DNA of 64,000 nucleotides. Source: Shewanella insulae. GTDB taxonomy: Bacteria; Pseudomonadota; Gammaproteobacteria; Enterobacterales; Shewanellaceae. The stretch lies in assembly GCF_009831655.1 (NCBI RefSeq), contig NZ_WRPA01000005.1:181079-245078 (forward strand). Reading direction: 5' to 3'. The notes beneath the pieces are model-generated. The model ran no database searches. It was not told the origin of the DNA and was given only the letters and a program-made list of their open reading frames with translations. The position numbers and the translations under genes were made by a program. This document shows, piece after piece, positions 55,006-63,779 of the stretch; position 1 is the first letter of the stretch, and every line of letters starts with the position of its first letter.

Positions 55006-57945
55006 ATGACAACCACTATGACAATCAAAACACTAGCCGGTAGCGCTCGTGCTCGCCGCTTCACCCCAACAACGCTGGCCTTGGCCTGTTCGCTACTTGC
55101 CATGCCGCTCGCGCTGCATGCCCAAGATGTTCAGGGGCAAGGTGTGTCGGCAAAAGTCGTGCAAGGAAAGGATGTAAAACGCTCGCTTTCGACAAAAGCC
55201 GCGCCGCCGACCCAGCTGGCGCCGACTCAAGCCGCGGCGATGCAGGCAAGCAAACAGCCAGCCTATATGACTAGCGACAAGGCCGCCGCGAGTATTCGTT
55301 TCGACAAGTCTGCCCGCAAGCCCATAGGTGCACGAGATACGCAAGAGGGCGAAGGCGTCAGGCCTGAGAAGCGTGATAGCAAATTGGAGAAGGGGAGCAA
55401 GGGGCAATCCGCGCTGCCGGGCTTGAAGGGCTATCAAGGCGCGACCGGGCCAGCGGCCGACACGGATGCCTGTAACGGATACAGTCAGTTCGATAGCCTA
55501 AGTGGCCAGGCGCTGTATGATTTTGTTCGCCAGGCGGAGTTTTCCTGTATCTCCGAGCTCTATTCCCGCAACGATGCCACCGCGGTCAAGGTGTATCAGG
55601 CCGACAACGTGGTGGCCGTGGCGAATCTGGCCAAGGCAACGGCCGCAAGTTACGACAGCAGTACCGGCAGCGAGCTGTTTAACCTGTTTTATTTTCTGCG
55701 CGGCGCCTTCTACATAGAGTATTACAACGATGATCTCAGCTATGGTGACAGCCGCGCCAGCGATGCCATGCGCGAGCTGTTGCTGGAATATGCCAAGAAC
55801 CCCGCCTTTACCAGCCTGAGTGACATGCAGGGCAACACCTTGCAGGAGTATTTCATCGCCTGGGACAGCTCCTACAACTACTATGATTCGGTGGCGGTGA
55901 TAACCGATTATCTGAATCAGTTTAGCGAGCAGCACCTGGCCTCCTGGTACCACAGAAGCGCGCTGACCAAGGCGCTCACCACCCTGTATCGCGGCAACTG
56001 GGATGAAAAATATACCAAGGCGTCGATGGAGTATGATGCGCTGCGCGCCGCCTTGCTCAAGGTGGCGACCTCTGATTACATCATCAACTCAGAGTATGCC
56101 TTCGAATCCTCAGATGCCTTTCACGAGTTTGGCCGTTTCTACGAGTATCAGGCCTACTGGAAACTGCCCGACAGCCTGAAAACAGCTCTCAACGGCGGCG
56201 TGCAGCAATATATGGCCAAGTTTAGCCGTCTGTCTAAGCAGTGGGTGGATGCGGCCGGTTATCTGGATTACTACAACCCTGGCCAGTGCGACAGCTTCGG
56301 CATCTGCGGCTGGGAGGATGAGGTGGAAGCCAGCGTGCTTGCTATCCACTACAGCTGCTCGGACACCATCAAGATCCGCGCTCAGCAGCTGACGGATCAG
56401 GAGTTGCAGGCCTCGTGCGATCTCATGGGCGAGGAAGAGGGGCTGTTCCATCAGATCCTGGCAACCGGCGGCGAGCCAGTGGCGGACGACTACAACGAAG
56501 ATCTGCAGGTCAACATCTTCGACAGCTATGACGACTATGATGTCTACGCGGGTATCATCTTCGGCATCAACACAGGCAACGGCGGCATGTATCTGGAAGG
56601 CACGCCGTCGGATCCCGACAATCAGGCGCGTTTCATCGCCCACGAGGCCACCTGGACCGACGACATCCTGGTGTGGAATCTGAGACATGAATATGTGCAC
56701 TACCTGGATGGTCGCTTCAATCTTTACGGCGCCTTTAACTACTTCGATGTCGACACGGGTAAGTCTGTGTGGTGGGCCGAAGGCCTCGCCGAATATATCT
56801 CCCATCAGAATCGCTACGATGAGGCGGTCGATATCGGTCGCAGCCAGGAATTTAGCCTGAGCGAGATCTTGTCCAACACCTATGACAGTGGTACCGACAG
56901 GGTCTATCGCTGGGGTTATCTGGCGGTGCGCTTCCTGTTCGAGCAGCACAGAAGCGATGTGGACGCGCTGTTAGTTCACGCCCGCGCCGGTGATACCACA
57001 GCCTGGCTCAGCTACATAGATAACACTATCGGCACAAACTATGACGCCGAGTGGAACAGCTGGCTGCTGACGGTGACTAGTAACGACACGCCGCTCGATG
57101 GTGGCATAGTGACTCCGATCGACAGCGATGGAGACGGGGTGATCGACAGTGAAGATGCCTTCCCGAACGATCCCACCGAGTGGGCCGATGAGAATGGCAA
57201 CGGGATTGGCGACAATGCCGATGCGGCCAACGGTGGTGGTCAGACGGAGCACTGCGGCGCGGCAACCATCAGCGACGGCAATCTTACCCTGGAGCAGGCC
57301 GAGTGTGTGGCAGGCACGGGTGTGAACTACTACTACACCTATGTGGAACAAGATAATACTCAGCTCTATATCAGCACCACGGGCGGTGAGGGCGATCTGG
57401 ATATCTACTTTAACCAGCAGACCTGGGCGAGCCCGAGCGACTATGAGGTGAAGTCGCAAAGTAGCGGTAACGAGGAGTTGATCAGTGTGATCGCCAATCG
57501 TGGTTGGGTTTATATTTCGACTGCGGCAGTCACTCCGTTTGAGGGCGCTAGCCTCAAGGTTAGCCTGAGCGCCAGTGGCACGCCGGATAACGGCTCGCCT
57601 CAGGTGGCGGATGCCTGCTTAAGCCAAAGTCCCTACAGCTATGGCGGGGTGGAGTTTGATCAGGCGGTGTGTGTGGCTGACGGTCATTCCAGCTACTACT
57701 TCTATGTGCCGGCAAATACGGCCGCCATCGAGATCAACACGGCCCATGGTAGCGGCGATCTGAACCTCTACGCCAATGGCGAGACCTGGGCGAGTCCGAC
57801 GAGCTACCAGCATAAGTCGGAAAATGCCGGTAACGGTGAGCAGATCCGAGTCGATTCGCCTGCCGAAGGATGGTTCTATGTGAGCGCCGATGGTGCGCCT
57901 TCAAGCAGTGGCGCCAGCCTGGTGGTTACCCTAGAGACCCATTAA
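55006..57945 (+). CDS. Secreted M9-family collagenase
   Basis: 979 residues from ATG 55006, preceded by GGAG nine bases upstream; in-frame TTG/ATG at 54973/54976 lack a ribosome site. The signal peptide ends LALHAQ. A low-complexity pro-region (about 40-150) leads to the Vibrio-type M9 activator and peptidase domains. The zinc motif is RHEYVHYLDGRF (HEYVH at 561-565) with the downstream Glu in WWAEGLAEYISH. Then come a Ca-binding thrombospondin-3-like stretch (DSDGDGVIDSEDAFPNDP) and two PPC domains (about 760-860 and 880-979), each ending in the WASP(S/T)-type sandwich. It would degrade collagen or similar protein outside the cell. PPC domains are often removed after secretion. Confidence 0.93.
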   Translation: MTTTMTIKTLAGSARARRFTPTTLALACSLLAMPLALHAQDVQGQGVSAKVVQGKDVKRSLSTKAAPPTQLAPTQAAAMQASKQPAYMTSDKAAASIRFDKSARKPIGARDTQEGEGVRPEKRDSKLEKGSKGQSALPGLKGYQGATGPAADTDACNGYSQFDSLSGQALYDFVRQAEFSCISELYSRNDATAVKVYQADNVVAVANLAKATAASYDSSTGSELFNLFYFLRGAFYIEYYNDDLSYGDSRASDAMRELLLEYAKNPAFTSLSDMQGNTLQEYFIAWDSSYNYYDSVAVITDYLNQFSEQHLASWYHRSALTKALTTLYRGNWDEKYTKASMEYDALRAALLKVATSDYIINSEYAFESSDAFHEFGRFYEYQAYWKLPDSLKTALNGGVQQYMAKFSRLSKQWVDAAGYLDYYNPGQCDSFGICGWEDEVEASVLAIHYSCSDTIKIRAQQLTDQELQASCDLMGEEEGLFHQILATGGEPVADDYNEDLQVNIFDSYDDYDVYAGIIFGINTGNGGMYLEGTPSDPDNQARFIAHEATWTDDILVWNLRHEYVHYLDGRFNLYGAFNYFDVDTGKSVWWAEGLAEYISHQNRYDEAVDIGRSQEFSLSEILSNTYDSGTDRVYRWGYLAVRFLFEQHRSDVDALLVHARAGDTTAWLSYIDNTIGTNYDAEWNSWLLTVTSNDTPLDGGIVTPIDSDGDGVIDSEDAFPNDPTEWADENGNGIGDNADAANGGGQTEHCGAATISDGNLTLEQAECVAGTGVNYYYTYVEQDNTQLYISTTGGEGDLDIYFNQQTWASPSDYEVKSQSSGNEELISVIANRGWVYISTAAVTPFEGASLKVSLSASGTPDNGSPQVADACLSQSPYSYGGVEFDQAVCVADGHSSYYFYVPANTAAIEINTAHGSGDLNLYANGETWASPTSYQHKSENAGNGEQIRVDSPAEGWFYVSADGAPSSSGASLVVTLETH

Positions 57946-57967
57946 GCCATCCCTAAGGCTTAATTCT

Positions 57968-57998
57968 AAACGCCGGCCCAGTGCCGGCGTTTTTTTAT
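57968..57998 (+). terminator. Terminator of the collagenase gene
   Basis: AAACGCCGGC/CCAGT/GCCGGCGTTT with seven T following, 22 bp after the stop. Confidence 0.9.
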
Positions 57999-58186
57999 CT
58001 GGGTGCTTGGTGTGCCCAGCTTATGTTGATTGCGCCGGCCTCCTTGGTCGCCGCGCTCGACACAATCTGTGTTAGCGAGATGATTGTTAACGTTTTGTCA
58101 GGCTAGGTTCATGATCTTTCGCTTATACTTTGTCCAATCCGACTATCTCTGTGAAGGACGATTCCTAATAAGGACGAGGAGCCGAA

Positions 58187-58819
58187 ATGAAATCTATCTT
58201 GCTAAAACTGAGCCTGCACTTGGGTCTGAGCCTGTTGCTGATAACTGGCGTGACCGCCTGTAGCGTGACGGAGGAGTCATTGCAGTTGCCGATGGCGCCC
58301 GAGGACCGTCTGACCCTGGTCGCCAGTGGCGATTTAAGCTTTGTTCAGGGGCCCGATAGCCAAGACGCGCAGGCATATGCCTTGCACCCAGATTTCGAGC
58401 TGCTCAATGTGGGGAACGAAGTAAAGCCCGAACAGCTAAAATCACGCATGCGCGGCGCCATCACTGCCGTGATGCAGGCCAAGGGCTATCGGCAGGTGTC
58501 GGCATCCGAGTCGCCAGATCTCTTGATCGGCTATGGGGTGGCCCTGGGTGACACCATGAGCGATGGTGAGATCCTACAAAAAGTCGGACTAGTGCCGGGC
58601 ATCTCGGCCCAAGGGGTAGACATGCGCCGCTTCGAGAAAGGCTCTGTGCTGCTTCTGGTGTTTGACCCTAGATTGATGGAGCCTAGTTGGCGGGTGTTGG
58701 CCCAGGGTTTTACCCCATTAACGCAAGACCATACCTTGGCGGCGAAGCAGGCCGACGACAGGCTAGCTAGGGTCATTAACAAGATGCTGGCTAATTTACC
58801 TCAGGTGCCTGAGTCTTAG
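58187..58819 (+). CDS. DUF4136-family lipoprotein
   Basis: 210 residues. The signal ends VTACS, with the lipobox Cys near residue 25. The body has the DUF4136 pattern: DFELLNVG, LKSRMRGAITAVMQAKGYRQV, and PDLLIGYGVAL in the usual order. Members are outer-membrane or periplasmic lipoproteins of unknown role. ATG has AAGGACGAGGAG upstream. Single gene. Confidence 0.85.
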   Translation: MKSILLKLSLHLGLSLLLITGVTACSVTEESLQLPMAPEDRLTLVASGDLSFVQGPDSQDAQAYALHPDFELLNVGNEVKPEQLKSRMRGAITAVMQAKGYRQVSASESPDLLIGYGVALGDTMSDGEILQKVGLVPGISAQGVDMRRFEKGSVLLLVFDPRLMEPSWRVLAQGFTPLTQDHTLAAKQADDRLARVINKMLANLPQVPES

Positions 58820-58963
58820 TTTGTCTCATCTCTGTCGGGGCAAATTGGGCTTGGCGAAGGCAGGTAGATCCCATCGCTTTCATCTGTGACAGCTAGGAGT
58901 ATGGCATTTAAGGATTACTGCTATAGATGGGGTTGTGAGCAGAGGAGTCGAAAGAGGGGGAAT

Positions 58964-58992
58964 AGGCGCCGCCCATTGTATGAGCGGCGCCT
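58964..58992. terminator. Hairpin after TonB receptor gene
   Basis: AGGCGCCGC (58964-58972) and GCGGCGCCT (58984-58992): strong GC stem just past the minus-strand stop at 59002, with only a short pyrimidine tail. Possibly a terminator for either strand. Confidence 0.5.
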
Positions 58993-59001
58993 CTTTATCG
59001 G

Positions 59002-61131
59002 TTAGAAGCGTGTCTTCACCCCTAGATTGATTGTGGTGCCAAGCCCCTTGGTGTTGTAACCCTTATAGGTAAAGGCTTGTGAACGCGCCGAATAGTAATC
59101 TTCATTCAACAGGTTCTCTACGCCAAGGCTAAACTGCCAGTTATTCAGTTGATAACTGCTGCTAAGGTTCACTAGGTTATAGTGGCTTACAGGCCCTTGG
59201 GCGCCCACATATTGGCCATCGACCGTCTCGAAGCGCTTGCGATCGCCCACATACAGGTAGTTGATGGCGATGTTGGCATTGTCGATGGGCTGCCAGTTGA
59301 TCGAGGCGGTAAACTTAGGCGCCGAGATCACTTGGCCGTCCAGGTAGACATCTTTCTTCGTATCCTTACCCTCGACCCAGCTGTAGCTCATGTCAGTGGC
59401 CAGATTATCAAGCCATTGATAGGCCAGTTGCGCCTCATAGCCCCAGATCTTCTGCGGTGCACGTACCGGCATGTAAACCCCGGTTGCGGCGTCATAAGCG
59501 TTGCTGGTGCCTAGTTCTGAGGTGCTGCGATAAGCCGCCAGCTCATAGCTTAGCTTGTCATAGTGGCCCGAGAAGCCTACCTCATAGTTGTCGACGATTG
59601 ACGCCTCTGTCTGGATCAGCGAGATATCATTGACCGTGGCGGTACGCAGGAGGCGGCCAAGATCTGAGATGTCTGCGCCCTGTGAGAAGCTGGCGAACGG
59701 GCTAAAGGCATCGTCTAGCTGGTAGCGCAGGCCCAGGTTATAGGTGGTGGAGGTGAAGTCAAGCTCGCCGCCCTCGACGTCGAAAGGCACCGAGCAGGTG
59801 TCTGCGGTGCGGCACACCTTTAGGGTCTTATAATCATCGACGCTGATGTCCACTCTGTCGTGACGCACGCCGGCTTTGACAATCCAGTCATCATTTATCG
59901 TTAACTTGGTTTGCAGGTAGCCGGCCAGGTTGCTCATGTCCATCTCGGGCACCCAGATACGGCCATCGTGCAATGGCTGTGAGCTGACATCGTTCAGGGC
60001 ATCGATACCATAGATGAAGCTGGCCGACACATTGTCCCAGTCGGCGTAGCTGTTGAGGTTGATTCGCAGACCACGCTTCTCTGAGCGAATTAACGATTGG
60101 CCGCCATCATAGCCTTCGCTGGGGTTGGCCAGCGCGGCAGAGTAGAAGAACATGTTTTCGATCTTCTGATAGTAGGCATCCAGGGTGAGTTGTGTCTGGT
60201 TGAAGATCTCCTGATCTGTGTATTTCAGCATCAAGTTGTGGTTGCCTCTCGGCCCCTGTGGCACGCCCGGCTTAGGCTCGCTGCTCTTGATGGCGTAGGT
60301 TTTCACGCCGCTGTTGACGCTGCCAGTCACATCCATGAGATCGGCGTTTTGCTGCGCCTCATAGTAGTTGTAGGTCAGCTGCACCTGCTTTTCGCTGTCA
60401 AACTCATAGGCCAGCTTGGTGAACAGGTTTTGCGATTTGGTCTCCGACAGGCCGTAGATCAAGCCGATAATATCGCCCTCGGCATCATATTCGAGCCCAG
60501 TTTCCTCCTCGGCGGCGCTGACCACATAGCTGAACTTATCCAGGGTCCCGTCCACGCCGGCGTGGTAGCGGTAGCCTGCACTGTCTTCAAACTTGACGGC
60601 GCTAAACTTGCTGGAGGCACCCAGTTCCACGCTGGCCTTGGCGTCGCTACTAGGCTTCTTGGTGATGTAGTTGATGATCCCGCCCGAGGCGCCGTTACCA
60701 TAGATGGAAGTCGCGCCCTTGATCACCTCGATGCGTTCAATGGCGCTTGGATCGATTGAGCGAATGCCCAGGCTGCCGTTTCTAAGTGGGGTCGATTGCG
60801 GTACACCATCGATCATCACCAGCGCCTTACGACCACGAAGCGTCTGACCGGAATTGCTCGAGGTGCCTGTGCTGGGCGCCATGCCCGGCACGCGAAACGC
60901 TAGCATGTTTTGTAGCTCAGAGGTGATCAACATATCTTGCGCCAGGGTCTTGTTGTCGATCAGGGTCACCGAAGAGGGGACCTCTTCAATGCTCTCGGCG
61001 CTGCGGCTGCCGGTGACAATAATACGTTCTATGTCGGTATCTGCGATTGCCGACTGGCTCATCAGCCCTAGGCAGAAAAGGCTGGTATAGAAGGCCAAAG
61101 GAGATTTTTTTAAAGGAAGGTGAGCGGGCAT
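59002..61131 (-). CDS. TonB-dependent outer-membrane receptor, iron-regulated
   Basis: 709 residues from ATG 61131 (AGGA seven bases upstream; the frame can also begin with TTG at 61134). The signal peptide ends AIA. A TonB-box-like IERIIVTGS is followed by the plug domain (about 45-160; SITIDGVPQSTPLRNG-like stretch, VIKGATSIYGNGASGGIINYITK in part) and a 22-strand barrel ending in NLGVKTRF with C-terminal Phe, the outer-membrane sorting signal. It imports ferric siderophore or a similar ligand using TonB energy. The strong Fur box 53 bp upstream indicates iron repression. No siderophore synthesis or ABC genes lie next to it, so the ligand is unknown. Confidence 0.93.
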   Translation of the reverse strand: MPAHLPLKKSPLAFYTSLFCLGLMSQSAIADTDIERIIVTGSRSAESIEEVPSSVTLIDNKTLAQDMLITSELQNMLAFRVPGMAPSTGTSSNSGQTLRGRKALVMIDGVPQSTPLRNGSLGIRSIDPSAIERIEVIKGATSIYGNGASGGIINYITKKPSSDAKASVELGASSKFSAVKFEDSAGYRYHAGVDGTLDKFSYVVSAAEEETGLEYDAEGDIIGLIYGLSETKSQNLFTKLAYEFDSEKQVQLTYNYYEAQQNADLMDVTGSVNSGVKTYAIKSSEPKPGVPQGPRGNHNLMLKYTDQEIFNQTQLTLDAYYQKIENMFFYSAALANPSEGYDGGQSLIRSEKRGLRINLNSYADWDNVSASFIYGIDALNDVSSQPLHDGRIWVPEMDMSNLAGYLQTKLTINDDWIVKAGVRHDRVDISVDDYKTLKVCRTADTCSVPFDVEGGELDFTSTTYNLGLRYQLDDAFSPFASFSQGADISDLGRLLRTATVNDISLIQTEASIVDNYEVGFSGHYDKLSYELAAYRSTSELGTSNAYDAATGVYMPVRAPQKIWGYEAQLAYQWLDNLATDMSYSWVEGKDTKKDVYLDGQVISAPKFTASINWQPIDNANIAINYLYVGDRKRFETVDGQYVGAQGPVSHYNLVNLSSSYQLNNWQFSLGVENLLNEDYYSARSQAFTYKGYNTKGLGTTINLGVKTRF

Positions 61132-61183
61132 CAAATTATCCTAAGTTTATGTACGAAAAAAGGTTGAACAAGCATTTGATGCG

Positions 61184-61202
61184 AATGATATAGATTATCA
61201 TT
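61184..61202 (-). promoter_or_regulatory. Fur box upstream of TonB-dependent receptor
   Basis: AATGATA-TAGAT-TATCATT, a perfect 7-5-7 inverted repeat that fits the Fur consensus well, 53 bp before the receptor start. It is the best Fur site I see in the window. Confidence 0.85.
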
Positions 61203-61256
61203 TAAGTTTGCTCGAGATTTACATTTGTTGCATTTATGTATCAGATGGAGCGGAGC

Positions 61257-61308
61257 AGATAGTCTGTTTAGATAGTCTGTTTAGATAGTCTGCTTAGATG
61301 GGCTGTTT
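61257..61308. repeat. Four tandem 13-bp units
   Basis: AGATAGTCTGTTT occurs twice exactly, then AGATAGTCTGCTT and AGATGGGCTGTTT, without gaps, upstream of the TonB receptor promoter. A minisatellite-like array likely made by slippage. Confidence 0.8.
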
Positions 61309-61479
61309 GCCTTTGGTGTATCGAATAGCCATCGAGATTTGGTGTTTGTGGGAAAACCTGGATAGCCCTTTACTGTTGTGATATGGGCGCCCTGGCATAG
61401 AGGTGCGGATGTCAATCAGGGGGGAATGCCTGCACACATGGGTATGCAGGCGAGGGCATCTTAGTCACTCGATCTGCGA

Positions 61480-62301
61480 TCACTCGGTCTCGAAGCTGAC
61501 CTCGTAGGCGGTAAATTTACGTAGGTTGATCACCCCAGTGTCGAAGATCAGGTATTGTCCCTTGATCCCCAAAAGAGTACCGCTCACCACTGGCTCCTTG
61601 TCGAAGTTGTGAGAGGCTATCTTGGTGGGGAACTCGCTCACAGGATAGTCGATAGTCACTATCTCCTCATCCAGTCGCTCGATAGCGTATTCGCCATGGG
61701 CCATCGCCAGGCTGTGAATATGCTGCTCAATCTGTGGCAGCAGCTCCTGGGCGTGTTGCTTGAGCGGTAATGGATCGGCATTGCCCTTCAACATGGCGCG
61801 CCAGTTGGTCTTGTCGGCAATCATCTTGGCCAGCTCAACCTCGATAAGGCCAGACAGCTGGCGACTTGAGACCTTGAGAATTGGCAGACCCTGAGTGGCA
61901 CCCTGATCTATCCAGCGGGTCGGCAGCTGGGTATGGCGGGTGATGCCCACCTTGAGTCCAGAGGTGTTGGAAAGGTAGACATAGTGGGGCACGAAACAGT
62001 TGGCCTCGCCCCACTCGGGTTCGCGGCAGGTGCCCTCGGCAAAATGACAGGTCTCAGGCTTCATGATGCACATGTCGCAGCTCGCCAGCTTCTTCATACA
62101 GACGAAGCAGTGGCCCTGGGAGTAACTCTTCTTGGTTTTCTTGCCGCAATTACAGCAGAAAATATTACCGGTATGAACCAGTTTGATATTGCTGCCGATA
62201 AAGGGATTCAGTTCGACTTCATTGTCGCCCACAAGCAGCTGATAATTGGCCAGGCCCTGCTCATCGAGCCTGGTGCGCATTTTTCTCAAGGTTCCTTGCA
62301 T
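61480..62301 (-). CDS. DUF2797-family protein with zinc-binding cysteines
   Basis: 273 residues from ATG 62301 (GAGAG upstream). The open frame continues 63 codons upstream, but those have poor coding character and no family match I recognise. The N-terminal half has two CxxC-type clusters (FCCNCGKKTKKSYSQGHC, CFVCMKKLASCDMC), then CHFAEGTCREPEWGEANC, and the GIY-YIG-like stretch VYLSNTSGLKVGITR. DUF2797 proteins are nucleic-acid-binding-like proteins of unknown role. It is divergent from the repeat-rich right end. Confidence 0.85.
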   Translation of the reverse strand: MQGTLRKMRTRLDEQGLANYQLLVGDNEVELNPFIGSNIKLVHTGNIFCCNCGKKTKKSYSQGHCFVCMKKLASCDMCIMKPETCHFAEGTCREPEWGEANCFVPHYVYLSNTSGLKVGITRHTQLPTRWIDQGATQGLPILKVSSRQLSGLIEVELAKMIADKTNWRAMLKGNADPLPLKQHAQELLPQIEQHIHSLAMAHGEYAIERLDEEIVTIDYPVSEFPTKIASHNFDKEPVVSGTLLGIKGQYLIFDTGVINLRKFTAYEVSFETE

Positions 62302-62573
62302 TGCACTCTCAATTGCGTTGGAGTCATGCGCTGCTGCGCTGACTCTTCGTGAATTTGTGACGAGTGTAACAGTTAACGGGGGGAAGATAAAAAGGGGGGG
62401 CTTAACTGAATGCGGGTTAATCAAGGTTGTTGTCAGATGGAGTTTCATTGTAAGGGCCTGGCCGGCCGTCGCCCTGTATGGAAATATCAATGGCGTGATT
62501 ACTTGGTCTGTGATGTTCCCTATATCATACTGACATTTTTGATGTTCTTATGGGTCAGATGTGATGGAGCGAC
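62302..62573. other. Region upstream of DUF2797 gene, no gene seen
   Basis: Open frames on both strands here have no recognisable product. A G-rich AAAAAGGGGGGG tract lies at about 62390. Confidence 0.4.
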
Positions 62574-62635
62574 CGTATGTGCACTCGGTATCCAACGTCT
62601 CTTCGATTTGGTGGTATTGGTATGTTTAAGGTGTG
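62574..62635. repeat. 62-bp direct repeat, copy A
   Basis: From CGTATGTGCACTCGG to TTTAAGGTGTG. It matches copy B (62867-62927) with five substitutions and one indel. The shared core is AACGTCTCTTCGATTTGG. Confidence 0.85.
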
Positions 62636-62791
62636 AAAGCTAACTGATTTTTTCCCCAAAGTGTGCAGCCCTTAGAATGAAGGTTTGGCATTTCTACAGC
62701 TTGCTTGGCACTTGGCGACATGCTCATCTATTAAGCGAGTTGAAGGTCGTACCTTCATCGCCATCTAACGCCTGCCCGGCGGGGGTTGTGC

Positions 62792-62873
62792 AGATACGCC
62801 TGTGAGACGCCGTGAATAAGTCCTTTTAGGCTCTGCCGAAACATCCCTGTTTCGGAAGCTCACCGGCGTATCT
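62792..62873. repeat. 82-bp palindromic intergenic element
   Basis: The ends AGATACGCCTGTGAG and CTCACCGGCGTATCT are inverted copies (14 of 15). Inside, CCGAAACA and TGTTTCGG form a second hairpin with CGCCGTGAATAAGTCC to its left. This pattern (CGCCGTGAATA...GGCTC...GCTCAC.GCG) is one I recall from many Shewanella intergenic regions. The right end runs into direct-repeat copy B. Confidence 0.7.
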
Positions 62874-62927
62874 ACACTCGGTATTTAACGTCTCTTCGAT
62901 TTGGCGGTATTGGATGTTTAAGGTGTG
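62867..62927. repeat. 62-bp direct repeat, copy B
   Basis: Second copy of the repeat at 62574-62635, 293 bp further right. Its right end coincides with the point where the integrase fragment loses homology. Confidence 0.85.
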
Positions 62928-63092
62928 TAAGGAATTGTTCAACGGCTGCTTCGCGCAGTTGGGCAGGATGTCTTTTCTGGTGAAAATAGATAAACTTCCT
63001 GACCCAATACAGGTAAGCCTTTTCGGTTTTAAGCTATATCGCTTAGTTCTCAACACATTACGGATGGATTCAATGAAAGGTGACTTACTCAT
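62920..63092 (-). pseudogene. intI: Integron integrase gene remnant (N-terminal ~57 codons, frameshifted)
   Basis: From ATG 63092 the minus strand reads MSKSPFIESIRNVLRTKRYS and L-K. After a one-base loss in the A tract at 63027-63032 the frame shifts, and the new frame gives KTEKAYLYWVRKFIYFHQKR, then HPAQLREAAVEQFLTHL. Joined, this is the N-terminal (core-binding) domain of an IntI-type tyrosine recombinase of the Vibrio/Shewanella chromosomal integron kind. Homology stops at THL, where direct-repeat copy B begins; the catalytic Arg/His/Tyr part is lost. Normal IntI proteins have ~320 residues. The gene is plainly dead. It points away from the cassette to its right, as intI does in integrons. 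Confidence 0.85.
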
Positions 63093-63114
63093 CTGAGACA
63101 CTCAAAATTAATAA

Positions 63115-63130
63115 CTGTATATTTACACAG
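63115..63130 (-). promoter_or_regulatory. LexA (SOS) box of the integrase gene
   Basis: CTGT-ATATTTAC-ACAG fits the gammaproteobacterial LexA consensus CTGT-N8-ACAG exactly and has the preferred AT-rich centre. It lies 23 bp upstream of the integrase ATG. LexA control of intI in chromosomal and mobile integrons is established, so this position supports the identity of the broken gene. Confidence 0.85.
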
Positions 63131-63435
63131 TTATAATAGGAGATCGTGAAAAAGGCAAAATTCTGCTTCCTACTATGTAAATTGAACACTCTCGTTTTTT
63201 TCTGATGAAAAAGTATAATTGTTTGATTTTTAGGCTTTTATTGCATTGGCGAATCAGTTTAATAGGAAGCACTGTCAGAGACGCTAAATCAGGTCTCGCA
63301 TTATTCAATGTTGATCAGATAAACCTTGCCAAAAGGAGTGAATTATTGGTATAAAATTCAGTCAATTAAGGTTGGCTGATGGGGAGGCATATTAGATGTT
63401 TTTGATTTACATATCCGGCACTCCCCCTAATAAGC
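63131..63435. other. attI-like spacer between integrase remnant and first cassette
   Basis: About 305 bp without a convincing gene, in the position of attI and the cassette promoter. It ends CCCTAATAAGC just before the crossover triplet GTT. A TATAAT at 63132-63137 could be a -10 for cassette transcription, but no good -35 is seen. Confidence 0.5.
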
Positions 63436-63460
63436 GTTATATGGCAATCGAGGTTAAGCG

Positions 63461-63778
63461 TTGGATTCAAGTTTAAGTAAAGATGCTTTAGCTCACCTAG
63501 AGGTTATGACCCAGGTAACCATGTATCTTCGTTCACTTGGTTTTAAAGCTAGAGGCTCTAAAAGTTTTACGTTATTTGGTCTATTTAAGCGGTCAAACAC
63601 TCTAGATTCAGAGCTAGTTGCAGATTTAATGGATGCAATTCAGAATACTCCTGCTCAAGTCTCGAAACCATTTTGCTCAACAGAAGAATATATAAAAATT
63701 TACTACCGTAGTTTTGATCTTAAATATCCAAACTCAATTTCTTTAGAAGCAATATTTAAAAGTTACAATGGTGATTAA
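63461..63778 (+). CDS. Cassette-encoded protein of unknown function
   Basis: 105 residues from TTG 63461 to TAA 63778, ending 1 bp before the attC. No ATG start is in frame near the beginning. The frame opens right at a second core-like GTTGGAT (63460-63466). The product is mostly helical (DALAHLEVMTQVTMYLRSLGF; LDSELVADLMDAIQNTP), without signal peptide or membrane helix, and no family is recognised. AT-rich codon use differs from the GC-rich genes to the left, as expected for a captured cassette gene. It would depend on a promoter in the attI region. Confidence 0.6.
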   Translation: MDSSLSKDALAHLEVMTQVTMYLRSLGFKARGSKSFTLFGLFKRSNTLDSELVADLMDAIQNTPAQVSKPFCSTEEYIKIYYRSFDLKYPNSISLEAIFKSYNGD

Positions 63779-63779
63779 A

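Noticed and set aside
56110..56949. 279-codon minus-strand frame inside the collagenase gene
   Set aside because: Antisense to the M9 catalytic domain; no motif, codon-bias artefact.
60097..60759. 220-codon plus-strand frame inside the TonB receptor gene
   Set aside because: Antisense to barrel and plug sequence; no start signal or family match.
61257..61308. CRISPR array
   Set aside because: Units are contiguous 13-mers with no spacers and no cas gene nearby; a simple tandem repeat.
62302..62490. 63 extra N-terminal codons of the DUF2797 gene
   Set aside because: ATG 62301 has a ribosome site and begins the family-like part; the extension has poor coding character.
62410..62643. 77-codon plus-strand frame with hydrophobic stretch
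   Set aside because: Runs into direct-repeat copy A, lacks a ribosome site and resembles no family.
62826..63101. Intact 91-codon minus-strand gene
   Set aside because: Only its first ~22 codons are IntI-like; after the A tract the integrase homology moves to another frame, so this continuous frame is a by-product of the frameshift.
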